Assembly (NCBI GenBank): GCA_963975885.1 | Contig: CAXBIS010000011.1 | Location: 1 to 64,000, forward strand | Origin: Pseudazoarcus sp963975885 | GTDB taxonomy: Bacteria; Pseudomonadota; Gammaproteobacteria; Burkholderiales; Rhodocyclaceae | DNA length: 64,000 nucleotides | Direction: 5' to 3' | Shown here: in pieces, positions 18,598-27,163 of the stretch | Numbering within the stretch: position 1 is the first letter of the stretch | How the letters are laid out: every line of letters starts with the position of its first letter | Program-made: the position numbers and the translations under genes | The notes under the pieces: model-generated | What the model was told of the DNA's origin: nothing | What the model saw: the letters and a program-made list of their open reading frames with translations, nothing else | Databases searched by the model: none

Positions 18598-19608
18598 ATG
18601 TCCGATTTTCTCTCCCAGGATGAAGTGGATGCCCTGCTCCGTGGCGTCACGGGGGAGCCGGACGAGCCCGAAGGCGGCGACGAGGAAAGCGGCGGCGTCC
18701 GCCCCTACAACCTGGCCACGCAGGAGCGCATCGTCCGCGGCCGCATGCCGACGATGGAGCTCATCAACGAGCGCTTCGCCCGCTACCTGCGTATCGGCCT
18801 GTTCAACTACATGCACCGCAGCGCCGAGATCTCGGTAGGCCCCATCAAGGTTCAGAAGTACAGCGAGTTCGTTCGCAACCTGGTCGTGCCGACCAACCTC
18901 AACCTGGTCCAGGTCAAGCCGCTGCGCGGCACCGGGCTGGTGGTGTTCGACCCCAATCTGGTGTTCCTCGTCGTCGACAACCTCTTCGGCGGGGACGGGC
19001 GTTTCCATACCCGAGTCGAGGGGCGTGATTTCACGCCCACCGAGCAGCGCATCATCCAGGGCATGCTCGAGGTGGTTTTCAACGAGTACGCGCGCGCATG
19101 GGCGCCGGTGTACAAGATCGAGCTCGAGTACGTGCGATCGGAGATGAACTCGCAGTTCGCAAACATCGCGACGCCCTCCGAGATCGTCATCGCGACCACT
19201 TTCACGCTGGAGTTCGGCGGAGCCCAGGCCGAACTGCACATGTGCAAGCCCTACTCGATGGTCGAACCGATCCGTGATCTGCTCTACTCGACCATGCAGA
19301 GTGACCACCTGACCCAGGACAACCGCTGGGTGAAGCTGCTGTCGCGCCAGTTGCAGACCGCCGAGATTCCGCTCACCGCGCAGTTCGGCACCGCCCGGGT
19401 CACGCTCGGAGACATCGTCAACATGCGCGCCGGCGACGTCATCCCGCTCGACGTGCCGTCGAACCTGGCCGTCGAGGTCGACGGCGTACCTGTGATCCGC
19501 GGCCAGTTCGGCACGCAGGACGGACATTACGCGATTCGCCTCGACCACTTCGTCGCCGAAGAGGAACGCGCCGAATCGCAAACCCTGGCCGGAGAAGACC
19601 ATGGCTGA
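18598..19608 (+). CDS. fliM: flagellar motor switch protein FliM
   Basis: 336 residues. FliM is the C-ring component that receives phosphorylated CheY. The N-terminal CheY-binding peptide is present (LSQDEVDALLRGV, residues 5-17). The middle CheC-like domain (about 50-230) includes FNYMHRSAEISVGPI, and the C-terminal SpoA domain (about 250-325) has LTAQFGTARVTLGDI. Its end overlaps fliN by 8 bp. Presence of the CheY peptide implies chemotaxis genes elsewhere, since none are seen in this window. Confidence 0.97.
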   Translation: MSDFLSQDEVDALLRGVTGEPDEPEGGDEESGGVRPYNLATQERIVRGRMPTMELINERFARYLRIGLFNYMHRSAEISVGPIKVQKYSEFVRNLVVPTNLNLVQVKPLRGTGLVVFDPNLVFLVVDNLFGGDGRFHTRVEGRDFTPTEQRIIQGMLEVVFNEYARAWAPVYKIELEYVRSEMNSQFANIATPSEIVIATTFTLEFGGAQAELHMCKPYSMVEPIRDLLYSTMQSDHLTQDNRWVKLLSRQLQTAEIPLTAQFGTARVTLGDIVNMRAGDVIPLDVPSNLAVEVDGVPVIRGQFGTQDGHYAIRLDHFVAEEERAESQTLAGEDHG

Positions 19609-20107
19609 GAACGAAACCGAAGAATCCCAGATCAGCGAGGACGACTGGGCCGCTGCAATGGCCGAGCAGGCCAGCGCCGAGGACGACGGTCAGGCCGCGG
19701 CCGACGCGGTCGGAGATGACGAGGCCGAACGCGTCGCCAAGGAGCTGGCCGCAGCCGCCGAAGAGGGCGAGTCGCCGTTCCAGGCCAAGCCCGCCAGCCA
19801 TTTGTTCGAGGATTTCGGCAGCACCAGCGCACGCGCCGGCTCGATGAACGACTTCGACATGATCCTCGACATCCCGGTGCAGCTCACCGTGGAGCTCGGG
19901 CGCACCAAGCTGTCGATTCGCAATCTGCTGCAGCTCGCGCACGGTTCGGTGGTCGAGCTCGACGGACTGGCCGGCGAGCCCATGGACGTGCTCGTCAACG
20001 GCACCCTGATCGCGCAGGGCGAAGTGGTCGTCGTCAACGACAAGTTCGGCATCCGCCTGACCGACATCATTACGCCGGGCGAGCGTATGCGCAAACTGCG
20101 CGGCTGA
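19601..20107 (+). CDS. fliN: flagellar motor switch protein FliN
   Basis: 168 residues. The C-terminal SpoA domain (about 85-165) is canonical: ILDIPVQLTVELGRTKLSIR, GSVVELDGLAGEPMDVLVNG and FGIRLTDIITPGERMRKLRG. The N-terminal 80 residues are acidic and low complexity, longer than in the enteric protein (137 aa). Start ATG overlaps fliM by 8 bp. The 146-nt gap to fliO carries the conserved palindrome described at 20171 and a small GC hairpin (20109-20122) just after the stop. Confidence 0.97.
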   Translation: MAENETEESQISEDDWAAAMAEQASAEDDGQAAADAVGDDEAERVAKELAAAAEEGESPFQAKPASHLFEDFGSTSARAGSMNDFDMILDIPVQLTVELGRTKLSIRNLLQLAHGSVVELDGLAGEPMDVLVNGTLIAQGEVVVVNDKFGIRLTDIITPGERMRKLRG

Positions 20108-20170
20108 CGCCGCACCGGCGGCGCGCACACGCCTGCAGCCACCTGGCGCAATGACGCCAAGCACCGATTA

Positions 20171-20187
20171 GCGGCAAGATTTGCCGC
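20171..20187 (+). promoter_or_regulatory. 17-bp palindrome upstream of fliOPQR
   Basis: GCGGCA-AGATT-TGCCGC is a perfect inverted repeat, 66 nt before the fliO GTG. The stretch CGGCAAGATTTGCCGCC here is identical in the sense direction to the copy upstream of flhB (48765-48781). No sigma54 or sigma28 element is visible between fliN and fliO, so this may be a protein-binding site in an early-class promoter or a leader hairpin. Confidence 0.65.
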
Positions 20188-20253
20188 CTTATTCGAGCCA
20201 TCCGGAACGCCTCCCGCCCCTATGCTGGAGGCGTCGAATTCCCGGATGCGCCC

Positions 20254-20676
20254 GTGCCCCCGATTCTCCCCTTTCTGTTCGTCACCCTGCTCGCAAGCGC
20301 CCCGGCGGTCGCGGCCGGCGAAGCTGCGCCCGATCTGGGCAGCTCACTGGTGCAGATGATTGGCGGCCTGGCCGTCGTCGTTGGCCTGTTGCTCGGCAGC
20401 CTGTGGCTGATCAAGCGCCTGTCGGGCCCGCGGGGCGCGGCCACCGGCCTGAAGGTGCTCGGCGCCGCACCGGTCGGACCGCGCGAGCGCGTGGTGCTGG
20501 TCGAGTTGGCCGACCAGATTCTCGTACTGGGCGTCACGCAGAGCAGCGTCAACACGCTGCACACGCTACCCGCCGACGAGTTCCGTCGCCATTCGCCGGA
20601 TGCCCCGGCCGGTGGCGGAAGCGACTTCCAGAACTGGCTCGCAAAGGCGCTCGAGCGCCGCAACCGGGGCAGCTGA
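20254..20676 (+). CDS. fliO: flagellar biosynthetic protein FliO
   Basis: 140 residues from GTG 20254. FliO is a small membrane protein that helps assemble the FliP ring of the export gate. An N-terminal hydrophobic signal-like segment (about 3-20) is followed by a membrane helix (about 34-53, GGLAVVVGLLLGSLWLIKRL) and the conserved cytoplasmic segment LKVLGAAPVGPRERVVLVEL and ILVLGVTQ. Size and order before fliP fit the family. The only in-frame initiator near the signal region is this GTG. Confidence 0.9.
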   Translation: MPPILPFLFVTLLASAPAVAAGEAAPDLGSSLVQMIGGLAVVVGLLLGSLWLIKRLSGPRGAATGLKVLGAAPVGPRERVVLVELADQILVLGVTQSSVNTLHTLPADEFRRHSPDAPAGGGSDFQNWLAKALERRNRGS

Positions 20677-20677
20677 C

Positions 20678-21424
20678 ATGCGCAGCCGCTGCCTGCACGC
20701 CCTCCTCGCCACCGTCCTGCTGCTCGCACCGCTGGCCGCCGCGGCGCAGGGCGTGCCTGCCTTCACCGCCACGGACACACCGGGCGGCGGCACCAGCTAC
20801 AGCCTCAGCGTCCAGACGCTGCTGCTGCTCACCGTCCTGTCGTTCATCCCGGCCGTCGTGCTGATGATGACCTGCTTCACGCGCATCATCATCGTCTTCG
20901 CGCTGCTGCGCTCGGCGCTGGGCACGCAGACCTCGCCACCCAACCAGGTGCTGCTCGGCCTGGCGCTGTTCCTGACCTTCTTCATCATGTCTCCGGTGGC
21001 CGAACGCGTCTATGTCGATGCCTGGCAACCGCTGTCGGTCGGCGAGATCGAACTCGACGAGGCCGCCGTACGTGCAACCGGCCCGGTCAAGGCCTTCATG
21101 CTTGCTCAGGTACGCGAGAACGATCTGGCGCTGTTCGCGCGCCTGTCGAAGACACCGCCGGTCGAGCGCGCCGAGGATCTGCCGATGCGTGTGGTCGTGC
21201 CGGCCTTCGTCACATCCGAACTCAAGACCGCCTTCCAGATCGGCTTCATCGTCTTCATCCCGTTCCTGGTCATCGACATGCTGGTCGCGTCGGTGCTGAT
21301 GTCCATGGGCATGATGATGATGTCGCCGGTCATCGTGTCCCTGCCATTCAAGATCATGCTGTTCGTGCTGATCGACGGATGGACCCTGCTCATCGGATCG
21401 CTCGTACAGAGCTTCGCAATGTAA
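20678..21424 (+). CDS. fliP: flagellar export gate protein FliP
   Basis: 248 residues. FliP forms the core ring of the export gate. It has a cleavable signal peptide (MRSRCLHALLATVLLLAPLA, processed near AAAAQG), then SVQTLLLLTVLSFIPAVVLM and MTCFTRIIIVFALLRSALG, the most conserved FliP segment, and a C-terminal IDGWTLLIGSLVQSF. The ATG at 20678 comes 1 nt after the fliO stop; an earlier in-frame ATG lies inside fliO and would spoil the signal peptide. Confidence 0.97.
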   Translation: MRSRCLHALLATVLLLAPLAAAAQGVPAFTATDTPGGGTSYSLSVQTLLLLTVLSFIPAVVLMMTCFTRIIIVFALLRSALGTQTSPPNQVLLGLALFLTFFIMSPVAERVYVDAWQPLSVGEIELDEAAVRATGPVKAFMLAQVRENDLALFARLSKTPPVERAEDLPMRVVVPAFVTSELKTAFQIGFIVFIPFLVIDMLVASVLMSMGMMMMSPVIVSLPFKIMLFVLIDGWTLLIGSLVQSFAM

Positions 21425-21441
21425 TTTTCGGAGAATGCGCA

Positions 21442-21711
21442 ATGGATGCAGGTACCGTGATGGACATCGGCCGACAGGCCGTCGAGGTGACGCTGATGAT
21501 GAGCGCCCCGCTGTTTCTTGCCGCCTTGGCCACCGGTCTGATAGTCAGCATTTTCCAGGCAGCGACGCAGATCAACGAAATGACGCTGTCTTTCGTACCC
21601 AAGCTGATCGCGATCTTCATCACGGCGATCGCTGCCGGCCCCTGGATGATCACGCTGATCATGGACCTGGCCACTCGCCTGATCAGCGGCATCCCGACCA
21701 CCATCGGCTGA
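21442..21711 (+). CDS. fliQ: flagellar export gate protein FliQ
   Basis: 89 residues with two membrane helices (about 17-40 and 52-75). Conserved FliQ features: MDAGTVMDIGRQAVEV at the start, ALATGLIVSIFQAATQINEMTLSF and FVPKL. FliQ wraps the FliP/FliR core of the gate. The ATG at 21442 with GGAG upstream is preferred over an in-frame ATG within the end of fliP. Length equals the usual 89 aa. Confidence 0.97.
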   Translation: MDAGTVMDIGRQAVEVTLMMSAPLFLAALATGLIVSIFQAATQINEMTLSFVPKLIAIFITAIAAGPWMITLIMDLATRLISGIPTTIG

Positions 21712-21736
21712 CGCGCCCCCTCCACCGTATCTGACG

Positions 21737-22516
21737 ATGCTCGAGGTCACCGCCGCTCAACTCGACGCCTGGCTTGCTGCCTTCATGTTCCCGATCGCAC
21801 GCCTGCTGGGACTGTTCGCGTCGGCGCCGCTGTGGAGTAACCGCGGCATTCCGATACGCGTGCGGCTCGCCGCCGGACTCGCCATCGCGCTGGCGGTGCT
21901 GCCCGCGCTGCCCGACATGCCGCCGGTACCGACCGACTCCTGGGATGCACTGGGGTTGCTCATGCACCAGGTGCTGATCGGCGTGGCGATCGGCTTCATG
22001 ATGCGTCTGATGTTCGCTGCGGTCGACGTGGCCGGCGAGATGATCGGCCTGCAGATGGGCTTGTCGTTCGCCATCTTCTTCAGCCCCACCACCGGCGGCC
22101 AGACCTCGGTCATCGCCGAATTCCTCGGTCTGCTGGCATTGCTGGTGTTTCTGGCGCTGGACGGCCATTTGATGCTGGTCGGAGCGCTCGTGAAGAGCTT
22201 CGAATGGCTGCCCGTGGGCGCTGCGACCGCGCGCGAGGGCTGGATGACCATCGTGCGTCATGCCGCGCTGATGTTCGCCGCCGGCGTGATGATGGCCATG
22301 CCAATGGTGGCGACCCTGCTGATTGCCAACATCGCGCTGGGCATCCTGACCCGCGCGGCACCGCAGCTCAACCTGTTTGCGGTGGGCTTTCCGGTGACGC
22401 TGACGGTTGGTTTCCTGGTGCTCTTCCTGAGTCTGAACGTGATCGGCCCTGCACTGCACCGCTTGTTCGAGCGCGGCTTCGAAGGGATCGATGCACTGCT
22501 GCGCGCGATGGCTTGA
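21737..22516 (+). CDS. fliR: flagellar export gate protein FliR
   Basis: 259 residues, polytopic. FliR seals the FliP5-FliQ4 gate. Conserved: FPIARLLGLFASAPLWSN near the N terminus, MRLMFAAVDVAGEMIGLQMG in the middle, and GFPVTLTVGFLVLFLSLNVI near the end. It closes the fliOPQR run; the next gene is convergent, with an inverted-repeat element between them (22523-22577). Confidence 0.96.
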   Translation: MLEVTAAQLDAWLAAFMFPIARLLGLFASAPLWSNRGIPIRVRLAAGLAIALAVLPALPDMPPVPTDSWDALGLLMHQVLIGVAIGFMMRLMFAAVDVAGEMIGLQMGLSFAIFFSPTTGGQTSVIAEFLGLLALLVFLALDGHLMLVGALVKSFEWLPVGAATAREGWMTIVRHAALMFAAGVMMAMPMVATLLIANIALGILTRAAPQLNLFAVGFPVTLTVGFLVLFLSLNVIGPALHRLFERGFEGIDALLRAMA

Positions 22517-22522
22517 GGCATC

Positions 22523-22577
22523 AGGGCGTGTTCGCAGTTACCAGGGCGGAAGACAACGCACCTGCGAACACGCCCTA
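22523..22577. repeat. solo inverted-repeat element between fliR and a lipoprotein gene
   Basis: Perfect 15-bp arms (22523-22537 and 22562-22576) around a 24-nt loop. The right end (22558-22577, read on the minus strand) matches 16 of 20 positions of the terminal repeat of the larger element at 55358-55630. The element end supplies the TAG stop of the minus-strand lipoprotein gene. It probably serves as a bidirectional terminator now and looks like an internally deleted relative of the 55 kb element. Confidence 0.75.
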
Positions 22578-22985
22578 GTAGCCAAGCATCTGCGAACGCA
22601 CGATGCGGATTTCGCCCCGCGCACTGCGCCGGCTGAAAAACAACCCCGAATCGATGCCCTCCTCGTAACGGATCACGTCGAAGCCCGCATGCCCGCCGTC
22701 CTCGACGAGTTGGCGCGCGCCACGCAGGAAGGCCTGACGCGCCTCGCCGTCGCCACCGGTGATCAGCGTTCCCATGCGAAGTTCGAGCCGGTAGCGGGTC
22801 TCGTCGATCTGCGTGACGCCGACGCGCCAGCCTGGCACGAGCACATCGCGTGAAGAACGTTCGGCTGTCGGCGTTTCCGACGCAGGCACGGCGAACATGT
22901 CGGAACCGTCCTGCGCCTGCCGCTGCTGCGACATCGGGGCACACCCGACGAGCAGCAAGGCAGCGAGGCAGAGCAAGGCGCGCAT
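22575..22985 (-). CDS. small putative outer-membrane lipoprotein, function unknown
   Basis: 136 residues with a clear lipoprotein signal: LLCLAALLLVGC with the lipidated cysteine at C15. The mature part is charged and contains GWRVGVTQIDETRYRLELRM, which suggests a compact beta-rich domain, and ends SQMLGY. I do not recognise the family. It follows flgL by 4 nt on the same strand, so it is probably the last gene of the flgB-flgL operon and may be a flagellum-associated lipoprotein. Its TAG stop is formed by the inverted-repeat element at 22523-22577, so the original C terminus may have been altered. Confidence 0.75.
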   Translation of the reverse strand: MRALLCLAALLLVGCAPMSQQRQAQDGSDMFAVPASETPTAERSSRDVLVPGWRVGVTQIDETRYRLELRMGTLITGGDGEARQAFLRGARQLVEDGGHAGFDVIRYEEGIDSGLFFSRRSARGEIRIVRSQMLGY

Positions 22986-22989
22986 CGGT

Positions 22990-24189
22990 TCAGCTCAGGA
23001 AGTTGAACAGGCTCAGGCCGGTCACGCGCAGGTAGGACTGCTGCGCGGCCTCGAGGAACACCTGCTGACGCGACAACCGCGAGATCGCCTCGGCGGGGTC
23101 GACATCCTGCAAGCGGGAAATCTCGGACGCGTATTGCACCTCGAGATCGCCTCCTACGTTTTTCAGATTGTCGATCTCCACCATTTGCGAGCCGACGCGC
23201 GCGCGCACGCGCGAGATGCTCTCGAGCGCCGAATCCAGCGTGTCGAGTCCGAAGGCCACGGCAGCATCGGCAACTTCGGCCGCGCCGGGGCGCTCGATGG
23301 CGTCGATCACCAGTGCGAGGTTGGCGAAGATGTCGTCGGAGGCGACGAAGGCCTCGAAGCGATCGCCGGCCTCCGGCGTACCGGAAATCTCGAACTCGAC
23401 GCCGCCGTCAAACTCGATCGTGTCTGGCGGCCCGGCCGTGAACGTGACTGGCGCAATGTTCTGATCGGGCTGTCCGGGCTCCCGGCGCACGACCGTATAG
23501 TTCGCTCCGTCGTATTCGATCTCGTAGCGGATGCCCGCATCAGGCGCGACCGAGCCGGCCGCCAGCGCCATCGCTCCGTCGCCGGTGTTGTCGGCGGCCG
23601 CAGCGGTCCACACCGGATCGTCGGGCAGGCGCACGCCAGCGAACACTTCCGATCCCGCGAACGAGACCGGCATCGTACGAGCAGCCGAGACCTGCACCCC
23701 GACATTGCTGTCGTCACCCTGGTAAGCGACGTTGCCGAAGCCGCCGACGTAGGGCTGCGTGTTCGTCTTGAAGCCGGAAAACACGAAGTCGCCCTGCGCA
23801 TCCTTGCTGTTGGCGATGCCCAGCAACGCGTCGTACTGCGCGCGCAGGTCGGTGGTGATGGCTTCGCGCTCCTTCGACCCGTAGGCCGCGTTCCCCGCCT
23901 GCACGACGCGCTCGCGCACGTACTGCAGGATGTCGCCGACGCCTGTCAGGCGACTCTCGACGACGCCCAGCCGGTCATAGGCGTTGGACTGGTTGGTCAT
24001 GAACTGCTGATTGACCTCGCGCGACTGCCCCACCTCAAGCACGCGCGCGGCGGCGATCGGGTCGTCCGAGGGCGTCAGGATGCGCCGCCCGGTCGCGAGC
24101 TGCTGCTGGGTCTTGAGCAGCGCGGCGGTCTGGTTCTGCATCTGAACCAGACCCTTGTCGTAGATCATGCTGGTCGATACGCGCATCAC
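22990..24189 (-). CDS. flgL: flagellar hook-filament junction protein FlgL
   Basis: 399 residues. FlgL (HAP3) links the hook-associated FlgK to the filament. The flagellin-like N-terminal helix region (MMRVSTSMIYDKGLVQMQNQ; LATGRRILTPSDDPIAAARV) and C-terminal helices (RVRARVGSQMVEIDNL, AISRLSRQQVFLEAAQQSYL, LSLFNFLS) are typical. Two adjacent ATGs give the start. flgK ends 8 nt upstream. Confidence 0.96.
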   Translation of the reverse strand: MMRVSTSMIYDKGLVQMQNQTAALLKTQQQLATGRRILTPSDDPIAAARVLEVGQSREVNQQFMTNQSNAYDRLGVVESRLTGVGDILQYVRERVVQAGNAAYGSKEREAITTDLRAQYDALLGIANSKDAQGDFVFSGFKTNTQPYVGGFGNVAYQGDDSNVGVQVSAARTMPVSFAGSEVFAGVRLPDDPVWTAAAADNTGDGAMALAAGSVAPDAGIRYEIEYDGANYTVVRREPGQPDQNIAPVTFTAGPPDTIEFDGGVEFEISGTPEAGDRFEAFVASDDIFANLALVIDAIERPGAAEVADAAVAFGLDTLDSALESISRVRARVGSQMVEIDNLKNVGGDLEVQYASEISRLQDVDPAEAISRLSRQQVFLEAAQQSYLRVTGLSLFNFLS

Positions 24190-24197
24190 ATCACTCC

Positions 24198-26126
24198 TCA
24201 GCGGCCGAAGGACAGCACTTCGTCGAACAGGCGCTGCGCCACCGTCATCACGCGCGCCGAAGCCTGATAGGCCTGCTGGAAACGGATCAGGTTGGCCGCT
24301 TCCTCGTCGAGGTTCACACCGGAAAAGGACTCGCGTGCATCCTTGGACTGCAGCAGCAGCGACTCTTGCGCCTTTTCGCCGGTCTGCGCTTCGCGCGCCT
24401 TGTTGCCGACGAAGGACACCAGTTGCGAGTACGCCGACTGCATCGTCGCACGCGGCGTGCCGTCGGCTCCGGTGAGCATCACCCGGCTCGTCTGCAAGGC
24501 GGCGATGGCCAGCATGTTGCGGTTGTCGCCGGGGACCGCATCATCGAAGGAGAAGGCGAAGGTGTCCGCGTCGGAGGGCACACCCGACAGGCGGAACGAG
24601 AACGACTGCGTGCCGTCGGAGATCGTGAACTCCTTGGGCGAGTCCGCGGCCGGATCGTAGTCCCCGTCGGGCACGAAGGCGTAGCCCGGCGGCAGGCCCG
24701 TCAGTTCCTCGTTGGTCGCATCGAAGCTCAGTTCGAACGACGGCGGATAGGCCACCGACTGATCGGGCTGCGCGCTGAGCACCGCTTCGGCTGAACCGTC
24801 ATTGCCATCGGCGTCGATGGTCACGGCGGACCCGGCGGCAATGCGCGCCGGATCGCTTATGGTCGGCGACAGTGCAATGCTGCGGGCGGTGTCGCGCAAC
24901 GGCGTGATGACAAAGCTCTCGCCGGTCACGGCATTGCCTGGAACCTCGATCGACAGACCCAGTTCAGCTTCCGGGTCAGCAATGACGGTTCCGTCGGAGA
25001 CGCGCTCCAGCGTGTAGGTGGAGGGGCTGGTCCATTCCAGACGGTAGCTCTCGCGATCGAGCAGGGAGTCGTCGACGATCGCGACTTCCGGTGCGTCGCC
25101 CGTGGTCGCGCCTTCCGGCTGGACCATCGACGGCGCGAAGAAGTCGCCGCCAGCCTGACCGTCCAGATCGAGGCCCAGTCGATGCTGGCGGTTGACGACC
25201 TCGATCAGGTTGCGCGCGATCAGATCGATCTGATTCTGCGTCTCGTCGAGCACTTCGCTGCGGAACGACAACAGGCCACCGAGCGCACCACCGGCGAGCA
25301 GCCGCTCGGGCAGCACGATATCGGTTCCGTTGGGATTGTCGACGACGATGGTCTGACGCGCCGGATCATTCGGATCGTTGGTGACCGTCTTGAGCTGGAC
25401 CGCGCTGTTGCCCTGGACCAGCGCCTGGCCGGATCCGATGAACACACTCATCTGGCCGTCACGCTCGATGATGCCGCGCGCCTGAATCAGCGTGTTGAGT
25501 TCGAGCAGCAGTTCGTTTCGCTGGTCCTGCAGATCATTGGCCTGATAGCCCTGCGATCCGGAAGCCTGGGCGAGCGCGATGCGCTGGTTGAGTTCAGCGA
25601 TGTCGCGACCGATCGAGTTGATGCGCTCGACGCTTTGACCGATCTCGGCCTCGGTACCTTCGCGCACTTCCTGGATACGCCCGTCCATGGCGCGGATTCG
25701 CGCCGACACGCCTTCAGCGGTCGACAACATGGCCTGACGTGCCGGAATGCTGGTCGGATTGGCGGCGACGTCCTGCACCGCGGCAAAGAACTGGTTGAGC
25801 ACCGGGGAGAGCCCCACCTCGGGGTCGGCGAGCAGATTGTTGATCTGCGAGATCTGCGCACCATAGGCCTGGAACTCGGAGAAGCGGTTCTGCGAGTTGC
25901 GCACCTGGGTGTCGAGGAACTCGTTGTACTGGCGCGTGACGTTGCCCACCTGTACACCGTTGCCGAAGAATCCGACACCGCTGAACTCGGGGTCGTTGGC
26001 GAGCTGCGAGACGAGCTGGCGCGAATACCCCGGCGTATTGGCATTGCTGATGTTGTGCGAGATGGTGTTGAGGTTGAGCTGGGCTGCGTTCAAGCCCGAC
26101 AGACCGATTCCGAGCATTCCGGCCAT
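24198..26126 (-). CDS. flgK: flagellar hook-associated protein FlgK
   Basis: 642 residues. FlgK (HAP1) is the first junction protein on the hook. The N-terminal rod-type motif is clear: LGIGLSGLNAAQLNLNTISH with NISNANTPGYSRQ. The C-terminal domain ends with EEAANLIRFQQAYQASARVM and FDEVLSFGR, the FlgK/FlgE-type terminal helix. It is longer than the 547-aa enteric protein because of a mid-domain insert (about 330-520) rich in Asp, Ser and Pro. Confidence 0.96.
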   Translation of the reverse strand: MAGMLGIGLSGLNAAQLNLNTISHNISNANTPGYSRQLVSQLANDPEFSGVGFFGNGVQVGNVTRQYNEFLDTQVRNSQNRFSEFQAYGAQISQINNLLADPEVGLSPVLNQFFAAVQDVAANPTSIPARQAMLSTAEGVSARIRAMDGRIQEVREGTEAEIGQSVERINSIGRDIAELNQRIALAQASGSQGYQANDLQDQRNELLLELNTLIQARGIIERDGQMSVFIGSGQALVQGNSAVQLKTVTNDPNDPARQTIVVDNPNGTDIVLPERLLAGGALGGLLSFRSEVLDETQNQIDLIARNLIEVVNRQHRLGLDLDGQAGGDFFAPSMVQPEGATTGDAPEVAIVDDSLLDRESYRLEWTSPSTYTLERVSDGTVIADPEAELGLSIEVPGNAVTGESFVITPLRDTARSIALSPTISDPARIAAGSAVTIDADGNDGSAEAVLSAQPDQSVAYPPSFELSFDATNEELTGLPPGYAFVPDGDYDPAADSPKEFTISDGTQSFSFRLSGVPSDADTFAFSFDDAVPGDNRNMLAIAALQTSRVMLTGADGTPRATMQSAYSQLVSFVGNKAREAQTGEKAQESLLLQSKDARESFSGVNLDEEAANLIRFQQAYQASARVMTVAQRLFDEVLSFGR

Positions 26127-26177
26127 GATTCACTCCCGATGGCGTTTGATCGGACTACTGCAAGAAGCTTGCCAGTT

Positions 26178-27161
26178 TTACCGCAGCCGTTCGACAAAGG
26201 ACGTCCGGAAGCTCCCGGCGACGGCCTGAAGGCGGTCGCCGATCACCCGCTGCAGCTTGTCCGCGTACTGCGGGTCGGTGGCGTACCCGGCCTTTTGCAG
26301 CGCGCCGGCGAAGGCGGCGGCGTCCTGCTGGCCGATCACCCCCGCATAGCGCGGATTGTCCGAGAGCAGCGCGACATAGTCGTCGAACGCCTCTGCATAC
26401 GAATCGTAGGCGCGAAAGCGGGCATTCTCGGTGATTGCACGGCCTGCGGTGTACTCCGTTACCGGCAACTCGACCACCTCGCCGCGCCAGCCCGAGCCGG
26501 CCTTGACGTTGAACAGATTGTGGCTTGGCGAACCATCGGCGCGACGCAATTCGGCGCGCCCCCAACCCGTCTCCAGCGCGGCCTGGGCGACCACGAAATG
26601 CGTGGGCACGCCGAGCTTGCGACCCGCGTCGACGGCATGATCCCAGACCTGTCCGACGAAAGACCCGACGTGGTCCGGCAGCCCGTCGAGGGACGGGCGC
26701 GTCGCCCCCGGAGCGGCAATCTCCGCCGCTTCGGGCGAACCCTTTTCCGCCGCAGAGGCACTTCGTACGGCAGGATTTGCCGGCCGGCGGATCACGTCGG
26801 AGAGATCGAAATAGGTCCGTCCGTCCGGTCCCACGCTGGTGTTCCCGCTGCGCTGCTCCATCGCCTCGCCGCCCAACTGGCGGAAGATCGCCTCGGCAAG
26901 ACCGGTTCCACCACCACCGGTGGCCAGATCACCGGCGATCTGCTGGTCATGCAGTTGCTGGAACATGCGCGTCTGCTCGGAATCGAACAGACCGTCCGAG
27001 GGCGTGGCCTCGCGCATTGCCTTGAACACCATCTGCATGAAGACTGCTTCGAACTGCTGCGCAGCGGCCCGCAGGGCCTCGGGCGAATCGCCCTCGCGGG
27101 TCAGCCGCTTGAGGTCGTTGAGCGACCGTGGATCCATCGCATTGAGGGAGGCGACGCTCAT
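26178..27161 (-). CDS. flgJ: rod assembly protein and peptidoglycan hydrolase FlgJ
   Basis: 327 residues, dual-domain form. The N-terminal rod-scaffold domain (about 30-100) has QFEAVFMQMVFKAMREA and DQQIAGDLA. A Pro/Ala linker follows. The C-terminal glucosaminidase domain (about 165-320) carries the catalytic glutamate E197 in QAALETGWGRAE and the HNLFNVKAG motif. FlgJ cuts the peptidoglycan so that the rod can cross it. Betaproteobacteria and gammaproteobacteria commonly have this fused version. Two nucleotides separate it from flgI. Confidence 0.97.
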   Translation of the reverse strand: MSVASLNAMDPRSLNDLKRLTREGDSPEALRAAAQQFEAVFMQMVFKAMREATPSDGLFDSEQTRMFQQLHDQQIAGDLATGGGGTGLAEAIFRQLGGEAMEQRSGNTSVGPDGRTYFDLSDVIRRPANPAVRSASAAEKGSPEAAEIAAPGATRPSLDGLPDHVGSFVGQVWDHAVDAGRKLGVPTHFVVAQAALETGWGRAELRRADGSPSHNLFNVKAGSGWRGEVVELPVTEYTAGRAITENARFRAYDSYAEAFDDYVALLSDNPRYAGVIGQQDAAAFAGALQKAGYATDPQYADKLQRVIGDRLQAVAGSFRTSFVERLR

Positions 27162-27163
27162 CG

